Origin: Liriodendron chinense
Taxonomy: Eukaryota > Streptophyta > Magnoliopsida > Magnoliales > Magnoliaceae
DNA length: 64,000 nt
Reading direction: 5' to 3'
Assembly: GCA_003013855.2 (NCBI GenBank)
Contig: ML058465.1
Coordinates: 124,001 to 188,000 of the forward strand
Shown here: piece by piece, positions 46,453 to 56,088 of the stretch
Layout: every line of letters begins with the position of its first letter
Position numbering within the stretch: the stretch's first letter is position 1
Translations under genes and position numbers: made by a program
The notes under the pieces: model-generated
Database searches by the model: none
What the model was told of the DNA's origin: nothing
Seen by the model: only the letters and a program-made list of their open reading frames with translations

Positions 46453-46811
46453 TCTATCTAACAAGTGTATGTTATGCAGGAAAAATCTGAGGATTAAGCC
46501 TCTCTTTCTGTTCTTTATAGGTATATCTGAGGATCTTTGCCTCTTTTCATTGCTTTTCACGATTATCCGGGATCATAGTCCCAAATTCTTGCCCTTTATC
46601 AATATATCTGGACCTTAAGGGTCCCTCATTTTGGGTTAAGGTGTACCTAGGTACACCATGACCATGGTTGTTGTATCCTTGGTAAGGGTACCTGTGTTTA
46701 AAAGAAAATGGTCTGTCCAAAGGACAGGCTTTCTTCTCCAGTCATAGTGCAGGAATAGCAGAAATACTCTATTCAAAATGCAGAAATTCTCTGCTATGGA
46801 AAAACTTTGCC
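46453..46811 (+). other. Post-pol non-coding region of E with an 18-bp palindrome
   Basis: No ORF. It contains a perfect 18-bp palindrome GGTGTACCTAGGTACACC (46640-46657) and alternating 'gaggat...gcctc' phrases typical of the region after pol in this lineage. Confidence 0.6.
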
Positions 46812-47017
46812 AGCCGACCGGTCAGGACCGGTCGTCCTTCAGTAAAAATCTGCTGGGCTCCTTCAGATAAGCTAGCCGACCGGTCAAGACCGGTCGGCCT
46901 GTAAAAGTCACAAATCCTGGAAGCATTTCTCTTATCCCACGACCGGTCAAGACCGGTCGTGCGTCCAAAATCTGCTGCCCGCGCGTGTGCCGACCGGAGG
47001 GGGGGGGGGTATTTAAA
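46812..47017 (+). promoter_or_regulatory. Putative internal promoter of E: GACCGGTC palindromes plus TATA-like box
   Basis: Three paired GACCGGTC palindromes (46814-46834, 46876-46897 and 46940-46960), a partial one (CCGACCGG, 46990-46997), an 11-base G run and TATTTAAA (47010-47017). A pyrimidine-rich leader (47040-47235) follows, then the ATG of the third ORF at 47271. The arrangement copies that of the LTR promoters. Promoter function is inferred. Confidence 0.55.
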
Positions 47018-47270
47018 CGAGTTGGAGCCCATTTTAGGTCAGTCTCTTCAAATTTTTTCACCTCCACAAGCTGCTCCAGCTCCCCCTCTTGCTCTCCAAG
47101 CTGATCTCTCGCTGATTCGTTGCAAGATTTGAGGTTCCAACCTCCTCTTCTTCACTCCACTTCTCTTTTACTCTTTTGGTAAGGGATTCCTTCTCTTCAC
47201 TCTCTATCTTCTTTGGTTCATCCCTTTCCTTCATCTGTTGGAGTGTTCTAGAGATCTTCTTGGTGCTTCC

Positions 47271-48588
47271 ATGTCATCCCAAGAGAGCGAGGATGAGCCC
47301 CCTTTGAGGAGGAGCGATCGTCCCAAGGCAAAATCTAAGCCTCCTCCTCGCCCTTTAAAGTCCAAGAAAGCCGCTTCCAAAGGGAAAGGGGCTGCCTCCT
47401 CTTCGGTTCCTCCTGTTAAATCTAAATCTTTGGGGACAAAAGTCTCATCCCATTCCACCAATTGGGATGATTTCAAGGATAAGGAGGTCGTCTGTGAAAA
47501 ATCCGTCAATTTGGGTGATTTGTCTGACTACAACTTGCGTTCCATGTTGGATGCCATCAATTGGGGCCCCGTACTCCACATGGGGGGCCCGGTCCAATTT
47601 GATGTTGTCAGGAAATTCTATGCATCCTGTGTTCATGTCACGTCTTCTCCCCCCTCCTTCAATGTCGAGGTTGGTGATCGGGATTGCCTATTTACTTTGA
47701 AGTCCATATCAGATTTTGTTGGCGTTCCAAAGGTTGAGGAGCCTTCTTTCGATTTTTCATCCTTGGGTCCCAAACCCAACCTAGTTATCGCTCAATTCCT
47801 CTGTGGTGAGGGGACACCCAAATGGGTGGGCGGTGCACTTCGAGCATCCTTAATGACGTGGGATTTTCGCCTTTTGCATAATCTCTTTTTCCGTAATGTC
47901 TAGCAACAAAGCGGATGTCGCCGAAACTATGTTTCGGTTGCTGTATCGGGTAGGTAAAGGTCATCCACTCTGCCTGCCCACTCGGATCATGAATATCATC
48001 CACCAAGTCATCCTGCGCGACGATGGGAACTCCACTAGTCTGCCATTTGGGCATCTCATATGCAAAATGGCTGAGCGTATTGGCATTGTTGGTACCGATA
48101 AAATTCACAAACCGGTCATTATCAACCGTACCATCATTGGTCGTATGGAGCTTACCAGAGACGTTATCCAGCGTCGTCTGCAAGAGGAGCAGCAGGAGCA
48201 GGCAGAGCCGTCCCAGCTTGAGGCACCACCTATCTCTACTGGCCCTTCACACACTTCAGCTCCGTCATCAGATCCATCCCTCGATCCTCGTGACGCTCCA
48301 GGATGATTTAACACGCCGCCTCGAGCTTTTTCTTGTCGGCACTCTCCTTCCGTGGATCCCACTTCCTACATTGCGGAGCTTCACCAGCTTCGAGCGGATA
48401 TATTTCAGTGGCTTGATAGGCTTGAGCAGACCAGGGACCAGATCCTGCAGGGTCAGGCCACCATACTGGTGCAGCAGGAGGCTCTAGTCACTCGTCAGGC
48501 GCAGATAGAGAGACGGATAGAGCGATGGGAGCGTGCGGCTCGTGGGGACGTTCCACCCCCTGATCTGGGCGATGGCACGGATTATTAG
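47271..48588 (+). pseudogene. Element E third ORF, 'putative plant transposon protein'-like (broken)
   Basis: Starts at ATG 47271 (MSSQESEDEPPLRRSDRPKA) with a Lys/Arg/Pro/Ser-rich, nuclear-signal-like N-terminus. The central domain resembles the plant transposon protein family often filed as PF20167: RKFYASCV, DFVGVP, a SLMTWDFRLLHNLFFRNV segment, then in the next frame SSNKADVAETMFRLLYRVGKG and ICKMAERIGI. A frame break lies near 47885-47900 and an in-frame TGA at 48304-48306. A C-terminal coiled coil (LHQLRADIFQWLDRLEQTRD onward, about 48376) runs to a TAG at 48586-48588. It sits where SIRE elements carry an env-like gene, but I see no signal peptide or fusion-type features. The family call is from memory. 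Confidence 0.65.
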
Positions 48589-48618
48589 GCTTATGTCTTG
48601 GTCACAGTTACTTTTTGA

Positions 48619-48945
48619 ATGACCAATGACATTGTTTGGATTTCATGCTATATCATTCTATGGTTGTCTGTATATTTTGGATTGATACATCTTTACATTG
48701 GGCTGCTTGACCATTTTGGCATGTATGTGGATGCTACATTTATATCTTTTTTCATGAGGTTTGTGTTCTTTTATTGTCTATCCTTGGGAGGTTGGATGGT
48801 TTGGGCGTATTTGCCCATATTAGCTCATGCATTGTGTTTTCTTTTGAGTCTAGATATACATCTGGAGGGGTGGTTGGTTGATTGGGCTATAAGCCCTCTG
48901 TGCTTTCATGTTTACTTGTATATCTGGCATGTGTTGTTTCTTTAA
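48619..48945 (+). CDS. Small hydrophobic ORF downstream of the third ORF of E
   Basis: 108 codons from ATG at 48619 to TAA at 48943-48945. Almost entirely hydrophobic, with about three or four possible membrane spans (for example ISCYIILWLSVYFGLIHLYI at the N-terminus), no charged clusters and several Trp and Phe residues. It lies 30 bp after the third ORF on the same strand. T-rich non-coding DNA can mimic such a protein, so coding status is uncertain. Confidence 0.3.
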   Translation: MTNDIVWISCYIILWLSVYFGLIHLYIGLLDHFGMYVDATFISFFMRFVFFYCLSLGGWMVWAYLPILAHALCFLLSLDIHLEGWLVDWAISPLCFHVYLYIWHVLFL

Positions 48946-49312
48946 ATCTCCTCAGGACTTAAACTTGTATATCTCTTCCCTATATTATTATGTGATTGAC
49001 ATATTTTCGGCGCTAGCCTTGCAGCTTTATTAGGCATATCTTTTTGCTGGCTAACCCTTGTCAATTACTAACAAAAAGGGGGAGAATCATCCCACCTAGA
49101 AGGTCCGATTATATCTTTTTGTAGGACTTTGTAGGTGCAAGCATTGAGGGGGAGTTTTTGAAGAAAATCAAGTCTGTACATGTCCTTTTGTAAAGATTAT
49201 GTTGTATATCTGTATTGACATGTAAATGGGTGTATATTACTTTCTGTTTAAGGGTCAATCATGATAAGGAGTCATGATTAGTCTAGGTTAGATGTTTTGT
49301 CACGCAATTGAC

Positions 49313-49324
49313 AAAGGGGGAGAT
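49313..49324 (+). other. Polypurine tract of element E
   Basis: AAAGGGGGAGAT immediately before the 3' LTR (49325); it primes plus-strand synthesis. The same tract is found in F. Confidence 0.88.
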
Positions 49325-51227
49325 TGTTAGTACACCTTTTGTTGTCAATTGACGTGTTGGTTGGTCGCGTCGTGTCATGTGAGCCCCGGTCGAAGAATTG
49401 AAGATCATGACTTGAAGATTACGCTTCGTCCATTGCTCAAGCTAATGCTGCAACAAGATCTCAGGTAAGTTGCATATAGATCGACCATAGGAAACCCCAA
49501 AACATCAAAGAATGGCGTAAAAGACTCACATATCTTATCCCCATTCCTCTCGACCCTTGCACAAGTTGATCAGACTTGTGAACCATGGCTGGTGCTAAAA
49601 GATCGAAGATATGTCCATACATTGGACTCCTTGCGCCAAATCTCTCATGCCTCATCATTGGAGTGATCCTCTGCTGCGTTGGAAGCCTTGGCCCAGCAAA
49701 CACGCTGTGACAAGATCATCTAGACAAGAGCCAAGTTTTTCAACTCATCAGCATCCTTGCTGTGAAGAGGACAAATGGACAGCCGACCGGTCTTGACCGG
49801 TCGGCCAAGCATCTCAAAACAAAACAGAGGCTGCTGGGTGAAGTTCAGCTGGACGGCCGACCGGTCATGACCGGTCGGCCAGTAATTCAAACACTCCAGC
49901 AGCTTTGCTGCAGAATTCATATAGGAAGCCGACCGGTCATGACCGGTCGGCCTTCACAATTCCTGAATGTCCAGCAAGTATAGCCGACCGGTCATGACCG
50001 GTTGGCCTTCAAAATTCATAAAACTCCAGCAAGCATAGCCGACCGGTCATGACTGGTCGGCCTGATTTTTCATAACACTCCAGCATGGGGGTCCGACCGG
50101 TCATGACCGGTCGGCCAGTCTAATATGTGGCCTATTGCTTTTGAATGCTGACCGGTCCGTCCGGCCGATCGAGTCCTATCTCTGACAGGTCGGACGTGAC
50201 CGTTTAGATCCGTTGGGGTTATCATTTGGGGCTCTATAAAGCCAGGACTTGAGGTCTTTTATGTTATGCATTCAACACCCTTCAAGAACTAAGAGAGAGA
50301 GCCTTTACTCACATCCTCATACCCTCTTTGTTCTTGTTCCCCTTGAGTTCATCATTCAAACCTAGCCATTAATGGCTTCTCACTGAGTATTCAAAGCTTG
50401 ATTTGAAGTATGAACTCAAGACTTTCATTCATGGCTGACCTACCTTCAGAATATATTTAAGAGGTCATTTATAGCCATTGAATGCTTGAAGTTTGGTAGT
50501 TCCCTCATTACCATTGCATTGAATAGGCAAGAGGAACTAAACCAACTCTCTCCCAACTACCCGGCATCAACATATCCTCATCATTTGCATCGGTAGCTGA
50601 TCTTGGGAGCACAAAGAGAAGCTGAAGCTACTCATCAAAGGCATCAAATCGGGGCTCAATCGTCTAGATATGTCTAGTTTTTCAGAGTCCATCTATTCAT
50701 TCACTATTCCCTGGATTGGGAAACTCCGGCGGGAGGGTACGTGACCATCCTTGGATTAGGATTGGTGAGAGTTTGAGATCCAAACTCGTCAAGTCCCTGG
50801 ATTGGGCCATCGGCGGATGGTAAACGCGGTCCTAGATCAAAGGATGTCAAGGTTGATGGTTAACCTGATTTAAAACCAAGACTATAGTGAAATCTGGTGG
50901 TCTCATAGGTTGAGATCGTGAACCGGGAGTGGAGTAGGGAAACCGAACCACTATAAATTGCTGTGCATTGTGAGATTGAATGATTGCTATGTGTTGAATG
51001 GTTTAGTCAATCATGAATGCTAACTGTTTGATGAAATGCCTATGATAGTCCTTGCTTACAAACTACTCATATAAATGTCTTGAATGCTATTGTGATTATC
51101 TTATTTGATAAGATTGACTTGGTTAGTTTTTAATTGTAATTGGAATTTAAAAAAGTCCTATTCACCCCCCTCTAGGACATTAGGCATATCTCCAAGTATC
51201 TCTATAGGCGGTAAAACCGCAATTTCA
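49325..51227 (+). repeat. Element E 3' LTR
   Basis: TGTTAGTACACC to GTAAAACCGCAATTTCA, with the same palindrome array (about 49782-50170) and TATA (from 50235) as the 5' copy. Differences are a few substitutions and small indels near 40740-40790 / 50625-50670. Confidence 0.95.
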
Positions 51228-51232
51228 CATAG

Positions 51233-51677
51233 TACTTGCATGAATGACTTAAACATTAAAACTAACTATAAGCTTCACCTTTTAACTCTAGCTAAGAAGA
51301 CTAGCCAATTAAAGACATGATTGAACTAGAAAATAAAAGAAAAACTAGAAAAACATGAAAAACTAGAAAGTGGATGTGTATTTTTATAGAGACTGGATGT
51401 GTATTTTTATAGAGAAAATCTGTCACTGACCTTGAATTCCGTAACTCTTTGACACTTGGAAGGCAGTTGATGACCAGTCGTGGCTTAAATAGCAACAAAC
51501 TTAACAGATTTTGGACATTTGGATCTTCATAGATGACCAGTCCAGCGATCGGTCGTGGGTGCACAAAATTAGTCGATAAAGCTCTGAATGAAATCACCTC
51601 CTGTTCTGAATTTCAGACCGGTCGGATGATCAGTCTTGGCTACTTAACGAATGGTCGTGCGACTAGTCTTGGGAGGT
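51233..51677 (-). repeat. Element D 5' LTR, part 2
   Basis: Continues from 39427 after element E. It has decayed octamers (GACCAGTC, GATCGGTC) and one better copy near 51617. A 30-bp phrase 'ctggatgtgtatttttatagag' is tandemly duplicated at about 51371-51415. It is interrupted by solo LTR G. Confidence 0.8.
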
Positions 51678-52978
51678 TATTCGCTCGCCTCAAGTACAAG
51701 GCTGCGATGTAAGACCGAGGTCGATCCACAGGGAATTAGGTAAACCAATTCTAAATATTCTAGCACCTTTGAATTCAATTAACTTAGAAGTTCAAGTTGA
51801 TAAACTAACTCAAAATAATAACTTATAAAATATGTAATTTAAAAGAACTAAGGCTTTCAAGGATCCACTTGTGATAGCCCTCATGTGAATTCATTCATCC
51901 AAGCATAACATAACTAGAATCGAAGTTCTATCTCTCTTCTAGTTGGAAGATATAGCATTCAAATACAAACAATCCCCACTTAAGTTAAAGAATTAGATTC
52001 TAGTCTTAATGAAGCACGTAGAAGTCGAATATGTAGCCTTCGAAGTAATGACCATACCAATGGACTATGGTACGCTCTAGGGTTACTACAATTCGAATCT
52101 AACCAATCCAAACATGATAATCTCAGAGAATTGCGAGGAACTCATGTCCGAAGCACATGAACTCTTATAAAAAATCCAAAATACCAACTTTTATTCAAAC
52201 TAGAACTTAAAATCCAAACTTAAAGCAAAATACTTGAATTAAAACGAATTCAACATGATAACTACTCACAAGTTTTACCTCTTAGCCTTAGCTAAGAGGT
52301 TCTAGCCGAGCATTATCATGCTTCAACTAGAATTCAAAGAAAAACTAAACAAAAACATAGAAAACTAGAAAAAAAACCCTAGTTGGAGGAGTTGCGGTCG
52401 CTCCACGATGATCTCCCTTGCTCTCCACGAACTTAGAACTCTTCTATGATACCTTAAGAAGGATGCCAAGGTGTCCTTTTATAAGAAAAACCACCCACTA
52501 CCTTGGATTGTGTAAAGATTTACGCACTTACGCCGGTCATCGGGCGCCCGGTCAAGTGTTGGTCGGGCGCCCGACCATGCTTCAATCTGTCCAGTGTGTT
52601 TTTCATAAAACCAATTTTGAATATCGGGCGCCCGATTAGGTCCAAAAACGTCCAGCGGGCTTCAGCATATTTTCTTCGAATTTCGGGCCCCCGGCTATGT
52701 GTTAGTCGGGCGCCCGGTGGCTGATTTTTTTGTTTGCTGATTCTTGTCTTCTTCTAGCCAATCCAGGTCTTTTTGAAGTGATTCTTCAAGGTGCCTTTTC
52801 AATGATTTCTCCTTGATCTTCAAAGTGTCTATATGCATCCTTTTATCTTCAAATTCATAAACTCTTGCTCTCATTCCTACAATCACAAACATGCATTATA
52901 TTAGTCTTAAAATCATAGGAATCATGCAATATGTGTGATGAATTGGGGTTAAAATATGTATAAATTAAGGGCTCAACA
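51678..52978 (-). mobile_element. Solo LTR G (gypsy/Athila-like, C-type) with GGGCGCCC palindromes
   Basis: 1301 bp; the minus strand starts TGTTGAGCCC (52978) and ends GAGGCGAGCGAATA (51678, final CA changed to TA). Perfect duplication GAGGT at 51673-51677 and 52979-52983. The downstream half matches LTR C (same 'gaggcgagcgaaca' end and 'ggatccacttg' block). The palindrome cluster upstream of its TATA box (52483-52476) is made of GGGCGCCC, not GACCGGTC. Confidence 0.93.
52534..52722 (-). repeat. CGGGCGCCCG palindrome cluster in solo LTR G
   Basis: Four good copies of CGGGCGCCCG (about 52548-52557, 52563-52576, 52624-52635 and 52706-52717) plus a decayed CGGGCCCCCGG (about 52683). The outer copies are paired with spacers 'gtcaagtgttggt' and 'ctatgtgttagt'. 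A TTTACGCACTTACGCC box lies between cluster and TATA, as in the other gypsy-type LTRs. Confidence 0.88.
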
Positions 52979-52983
52979 GAGGT

Positions 52984-53329
52984 AAAAAACTGTCCAACGA
53001 GTTCAGCTCCTGTTTTTTGAATTTTAGACCGATTGGGCGATCGGTCTTAGGTAACTGACATTCGATCGTCCGACCGGTCATGGAAGACAATTTTTTCTTA
53101 AATTTTTCTTTTCTTCTTCCCTTCCTTCCTTGCTTCTTTCGTCCACTTATTGGATCTTCTTCCTTCGTTCTTTAAAGTGCTTCAAAGTAGTCCTTTTACC
53201 ATGGAATTCATGAGGTCTCTCTCTTTCCTACAAACACAAATACACACATAAGTAGATTCTTTTAACAACTTAGAAAATGTAAATGTGTGATAAATTGGGG
53301 TATAAATATTCACAATTTAGCACTCAACA
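52984..53329 (-). repeat. Element D 5' LTR, part 3 (LTR start)
   Basis: Ends at 53329 with the LTR start (TGTTGAGTGC on minus). It contains GATCGGTC and GACCGGTC near 53035-53080. The three parts sum to about 1351 bp. Confidence 0.85.
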
Positions 53330-53334
53330 ATCGC

Positions 53335-54130
53335 CAAAAGAGAGGCTTGATTGAAGCCTTGATTACCAAGAAACAAGGGCTGACGACCGGTCTTTGTCAT
53401 TAGAGGACCGGTCGTGCAGGCCCTCAAATAGGCAAACAAAAAGTGTTCTTAAAATGGTCTAATTAGACCGGTCGCAGACCAGTTGTGGGCAACTAGCCGA
53501 CCAATCCTTGACCGGTCACCGAGGGCATAAAATGAGACAGCAAGTCTTGCCCTGTGACTTATTAATTAGGACCGGTCTTAGTCCAGTCGTGGACCAATTG
53601 TGAATGGTTGTTTTCAATCCAAAGTTTTCTTTCAAAAAATCTTTCTGCTGGGCTTCTGTCAGGATTGGTCGTGGACCCTTCACGACCGGTCCTCATGGGC
53701 CTATGATAGGCCCTGAACTAGCCGTTTTTTAACCGTTTTGCTCTGAACTTTTTGCTATAAAGAGAGATCATTTGGGGGTTTAATGGTCATGCATTCCACA
53801 CCCAACTAAAGCATTAAGAGGGTCATTATTCCTCATCCCTTAGTTTCCTTGCTCTTGATTGCCTTGAGTTCACCATTTAAATCAAGCCATTAATGGTACT
53901 TCAATGAGTATTCAAAGCTCGGTTTGAAGTATGAACTCGAGCAAAGCATTCATGGCTGACCTAACCTTATTTTAGCTTAATCATTTGGTCATCAATAGTC
54001 ATTGAATGCTGAAATTTGGTAGTTCCTACATTTACCATTGCATTGAATAGGTAAGGGAACTCCAACTCTCCCATCCATCTGGCATTAGAATAGGCATTAT
54101 ATTCTTCATTGGTAGCTGATCATGTCATCT
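53335..54130 (+). repeat. LTR I: older E-like copia LTR fragment, host of element D
   Basis: Similar to LTR E from its palindrome region on: scattered GACCGGTC (near 53383, 53411, 53467, 53510, 53571 and 53688), TATAAAG near 53756, then 'atgcattccacaccc', 'tcaaagctcggtttgaagtatgaactc' and 'attgaatgct' blocks in the same order as in E. Similarity fades near 54125. The upstream part would lie to the left of element D, outside the window. Confidence 0.78.
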
Positions 54131-54312
54131 TGGTTAATTTTCATGGGCAATGAATCTATTCCCGTTAATACAAATCCCAACGGAATCCTCTGCCACACCT
54201 GTTTTACCAAGCTTGTGGACTATCTATGTAAAATCCACTCCTTCCGTTAAGTTTTATCCTTAGAGAAAAAAAAATCAACAAGATCTACCACTCAGGTGGG
54301 CCACACCACAAG
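54131..54312. other. Short unassigned stretch
   Basis: Non-coding. It ends in a GGTGGGCCACACCACA phrase typical of the foldback elements seen from 56 kb on, so it may be the left part of one, split by solo LTR H. Confidence 0.35.
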
Positions 54313-54317
54313 GAACA

Positions 54318-56083
54318 TGAAATTACGCCTTTTGGATTAACACACTTGTAAAGGCGTATGCGTGTGGAAGCTTAGAGAGCAACTGAAATTATGGCTAAGT
54401 CCTAAAGGGGGGGTGTTTAGGACAGTTTAAAATTCTTTTCACCTACTTAACAGTTTTATCAAATTAAACTAAGTAAGCAAGAACACTTCAACTTCCAAGC
54501 CTAAGTGGGTCCAATCAGAAGACTAACATATGGTTTAAGCAATAAGATACCTAGTCTAAGCAAGCATAGATTATCAAATAATTATACTAATCAAGCTCTT
54601 AATCTATGCAACCTAAGTAGACTATATAAGAGTGGATCATATAAGCTCAAGTCTATTCAAGAAGTGAAAGTATATCTTGTGTGTATGGATGATCCTAACA
54701 AGTGCCCAGCATACATTCTAATTAAACATTCATAATTAACCAATTAAACACAATGTGTAATAAGAAATGTGCTCAAATACAATAACAAACACAACCGACA
54801 TTCACTATATGGAGGTTTTCAATCAGGTTCACCTCTCAACCTTTACACGGAGGTTTTACCAGTTCACCTCTCAACCTGAATGGAGTTTTGGACAAGGGAT
54901 AACTCTCAACCTGAACGAAATTTTAGACATGGGCTAACTCTCAACCCAACACACGTATGCTCCTGTATCGGAGGCTTCCCCTTGGAGACTTGTTTAGGCC
55001 CTGCAAACGTGCCAAGGAACAAAAAACGTCCCTAGATCGAGTTTGACAAACAAACTCTACACTCAATTCTTACTGGGAAAAGAGTGGTTGGACTCAACAC
55101 AAATTGACAACCTTACTTGTCGGATTTGAGCCCCATTGTAGCACCGCTTGGGTTGTTTTTTCTCGCTCTCCCGTTCTCGATTCAGCTTTCCTTGTGCTCC
55201 CCCGATCAATGATAACGCCGCTTTGCCAAGGCTCCAGCTTCATTGATCAAACGCTTTGCATATGATCTTCTTCGAGATGACCAAGGTGATGGGAGAATGG
55301 TTAAATCTCCTACATGGAATATGTAGCTTGTTCTAACTAGGAGATTCACTTAGAGGGCCTTCTAGAGGTCATAAAAAAGAGGTTTTACTATGTGGTTTAG
55401 TGTCTCACCTCTAAGATTGAAAGAGGAATCAAGTCATCTCTAAGTTTGCATTTGAATATTCTCACTTGTGATTAAATACAAGGGATATGACTTTAATCTC
55501 CTCCTCTTTAAGGCCCCATATAATGTGCAAATGATGTGGGTAATGGGCTCTCAAATTCCTCTCATAATGCCCAAAAAACTGAGCTCCATATATAAATTTC
55601 GAGCTCAAACGGGCATAAATGGTTAGTTGTCGACTTATCCCGATCGGTCACGACCGGTCGGATCAAGGCCAGGGAGTCTAGCAATGTTACTGTCCCAAAA
55701 TGTGGTCTGGCGACTGGTCGGTCAAGTGTCAAGACCGGTTGGCAGCCTTGTTCTACATGCTGTTTCACTTTCATTTTTACAGCAGTAGAAGCAACCTCTT
55801 TGGCCATTCTTTGGGTAGTCTTTTGGGACACCTAAGGCCAATATAAGATGACTACAAGTTTGCCTAAGCGGGTCAATGTCATCTAGAGGTTTGGGTTTTG
55901 GTTTGATTCAAGGTTAAAGGCTTCACCAAGGCATCTCTTTTATCTATTTCTTCTTCCTTGATGCAGCAGGTCCGCTTGAATCTTCGATCTTTGTCTTCTT
56001 TAAGCTCAATCGATATTAGACTCACTGACCTACGTAATTGACAAACCATGTGCACTAATATGCCACAGAAAAGTGCACTAACA
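54318..56083 (-). mobile_element. Solo LTR H (SIRE/Maximus-like copia, F-type)
   Basis: 1766 bp; the minus strand runs from TGTTAGTGCACTTT (56083) to GGCGTAATTTCA (54318), with a perfect duplication GAACA at 54313-54317 and 56084-56088. It is related to LTR F in both end regions and in the 'caagcctaagtgggtc' and 'aggttttac' stretches. The TATA-like box is at 55597-55590 (minus). Upstream of it the palindromes are GACCGGTC and decayed versions (about 55645-55745), unlike the TTCGAT type in F. Confidence 0.93.
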
Positions 56084-56088
56084 GAACA

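Larger units (their letters stand above)
39428..51227 (+). mobile_element. Element E: SIRE/Maximus-like copia element, nearly complete
   Basis: LTRs 39428-41338 (1911 bp) and 49325-51227 (1903 bp), almost identical, flanked by a perfect duplication CATAG. Order: primer site, gag, protease, integrase, RT, RNase H (copia order), then 2.9 kb holding a third ORF preceded by its own palindrome and TATA-like region, a polypurine tract and the 3' LTR. Coding regions have three in-frame TAA codons and a few frame breaks. It is 11.8 kb long, as expected for this lineage. Confidence 0.96.
11265..53329 (-). mobile_element. Element D: old Athila-like gypsy element, fragmented by insertions
   Basis: Pieces on the minus strand, in reading order: 5' LTR (53329 down to 38868, interrupted by E and G), primer site (about 38863-38845), gag start (38575-38313), then after element A the rest of gag and part of protease (13092-11270), where element F cuts it. 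The remainder is outside the window. Many frame breaks and a diverged primer site make it the oldest element here that is still traceable. Its right border (LTR start at 53329, followed by ATCGC) lies in copia LTR I. Confidence 0.85.

Noticed and set aside
47271..48588. Calling ORF3 of E an envelope gene
   Set aside because: Position fits SIRE env-like genes, but no signal peptide, fusion-peptide-like segment or membrane anchor is visible, and the domain resembles a plant transposon protein family instead.
49461..49983. Short ORFs within LTRs (for example 49461-49703, 31590-31868, 35925-36146)
   Set aside because: They read through palindromes and U3 sequence, contain repeated RPVMTGR-type peptides that simply translate the GACCGGTC repeats, and have no independent support.
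51678..53329. Treating 51233-53329 as a single LTR
   Set aside because: The exact GAGGT duplication and the internal LTR ends at 51678 and 52978 show a separate solo LTR inside LTR D.
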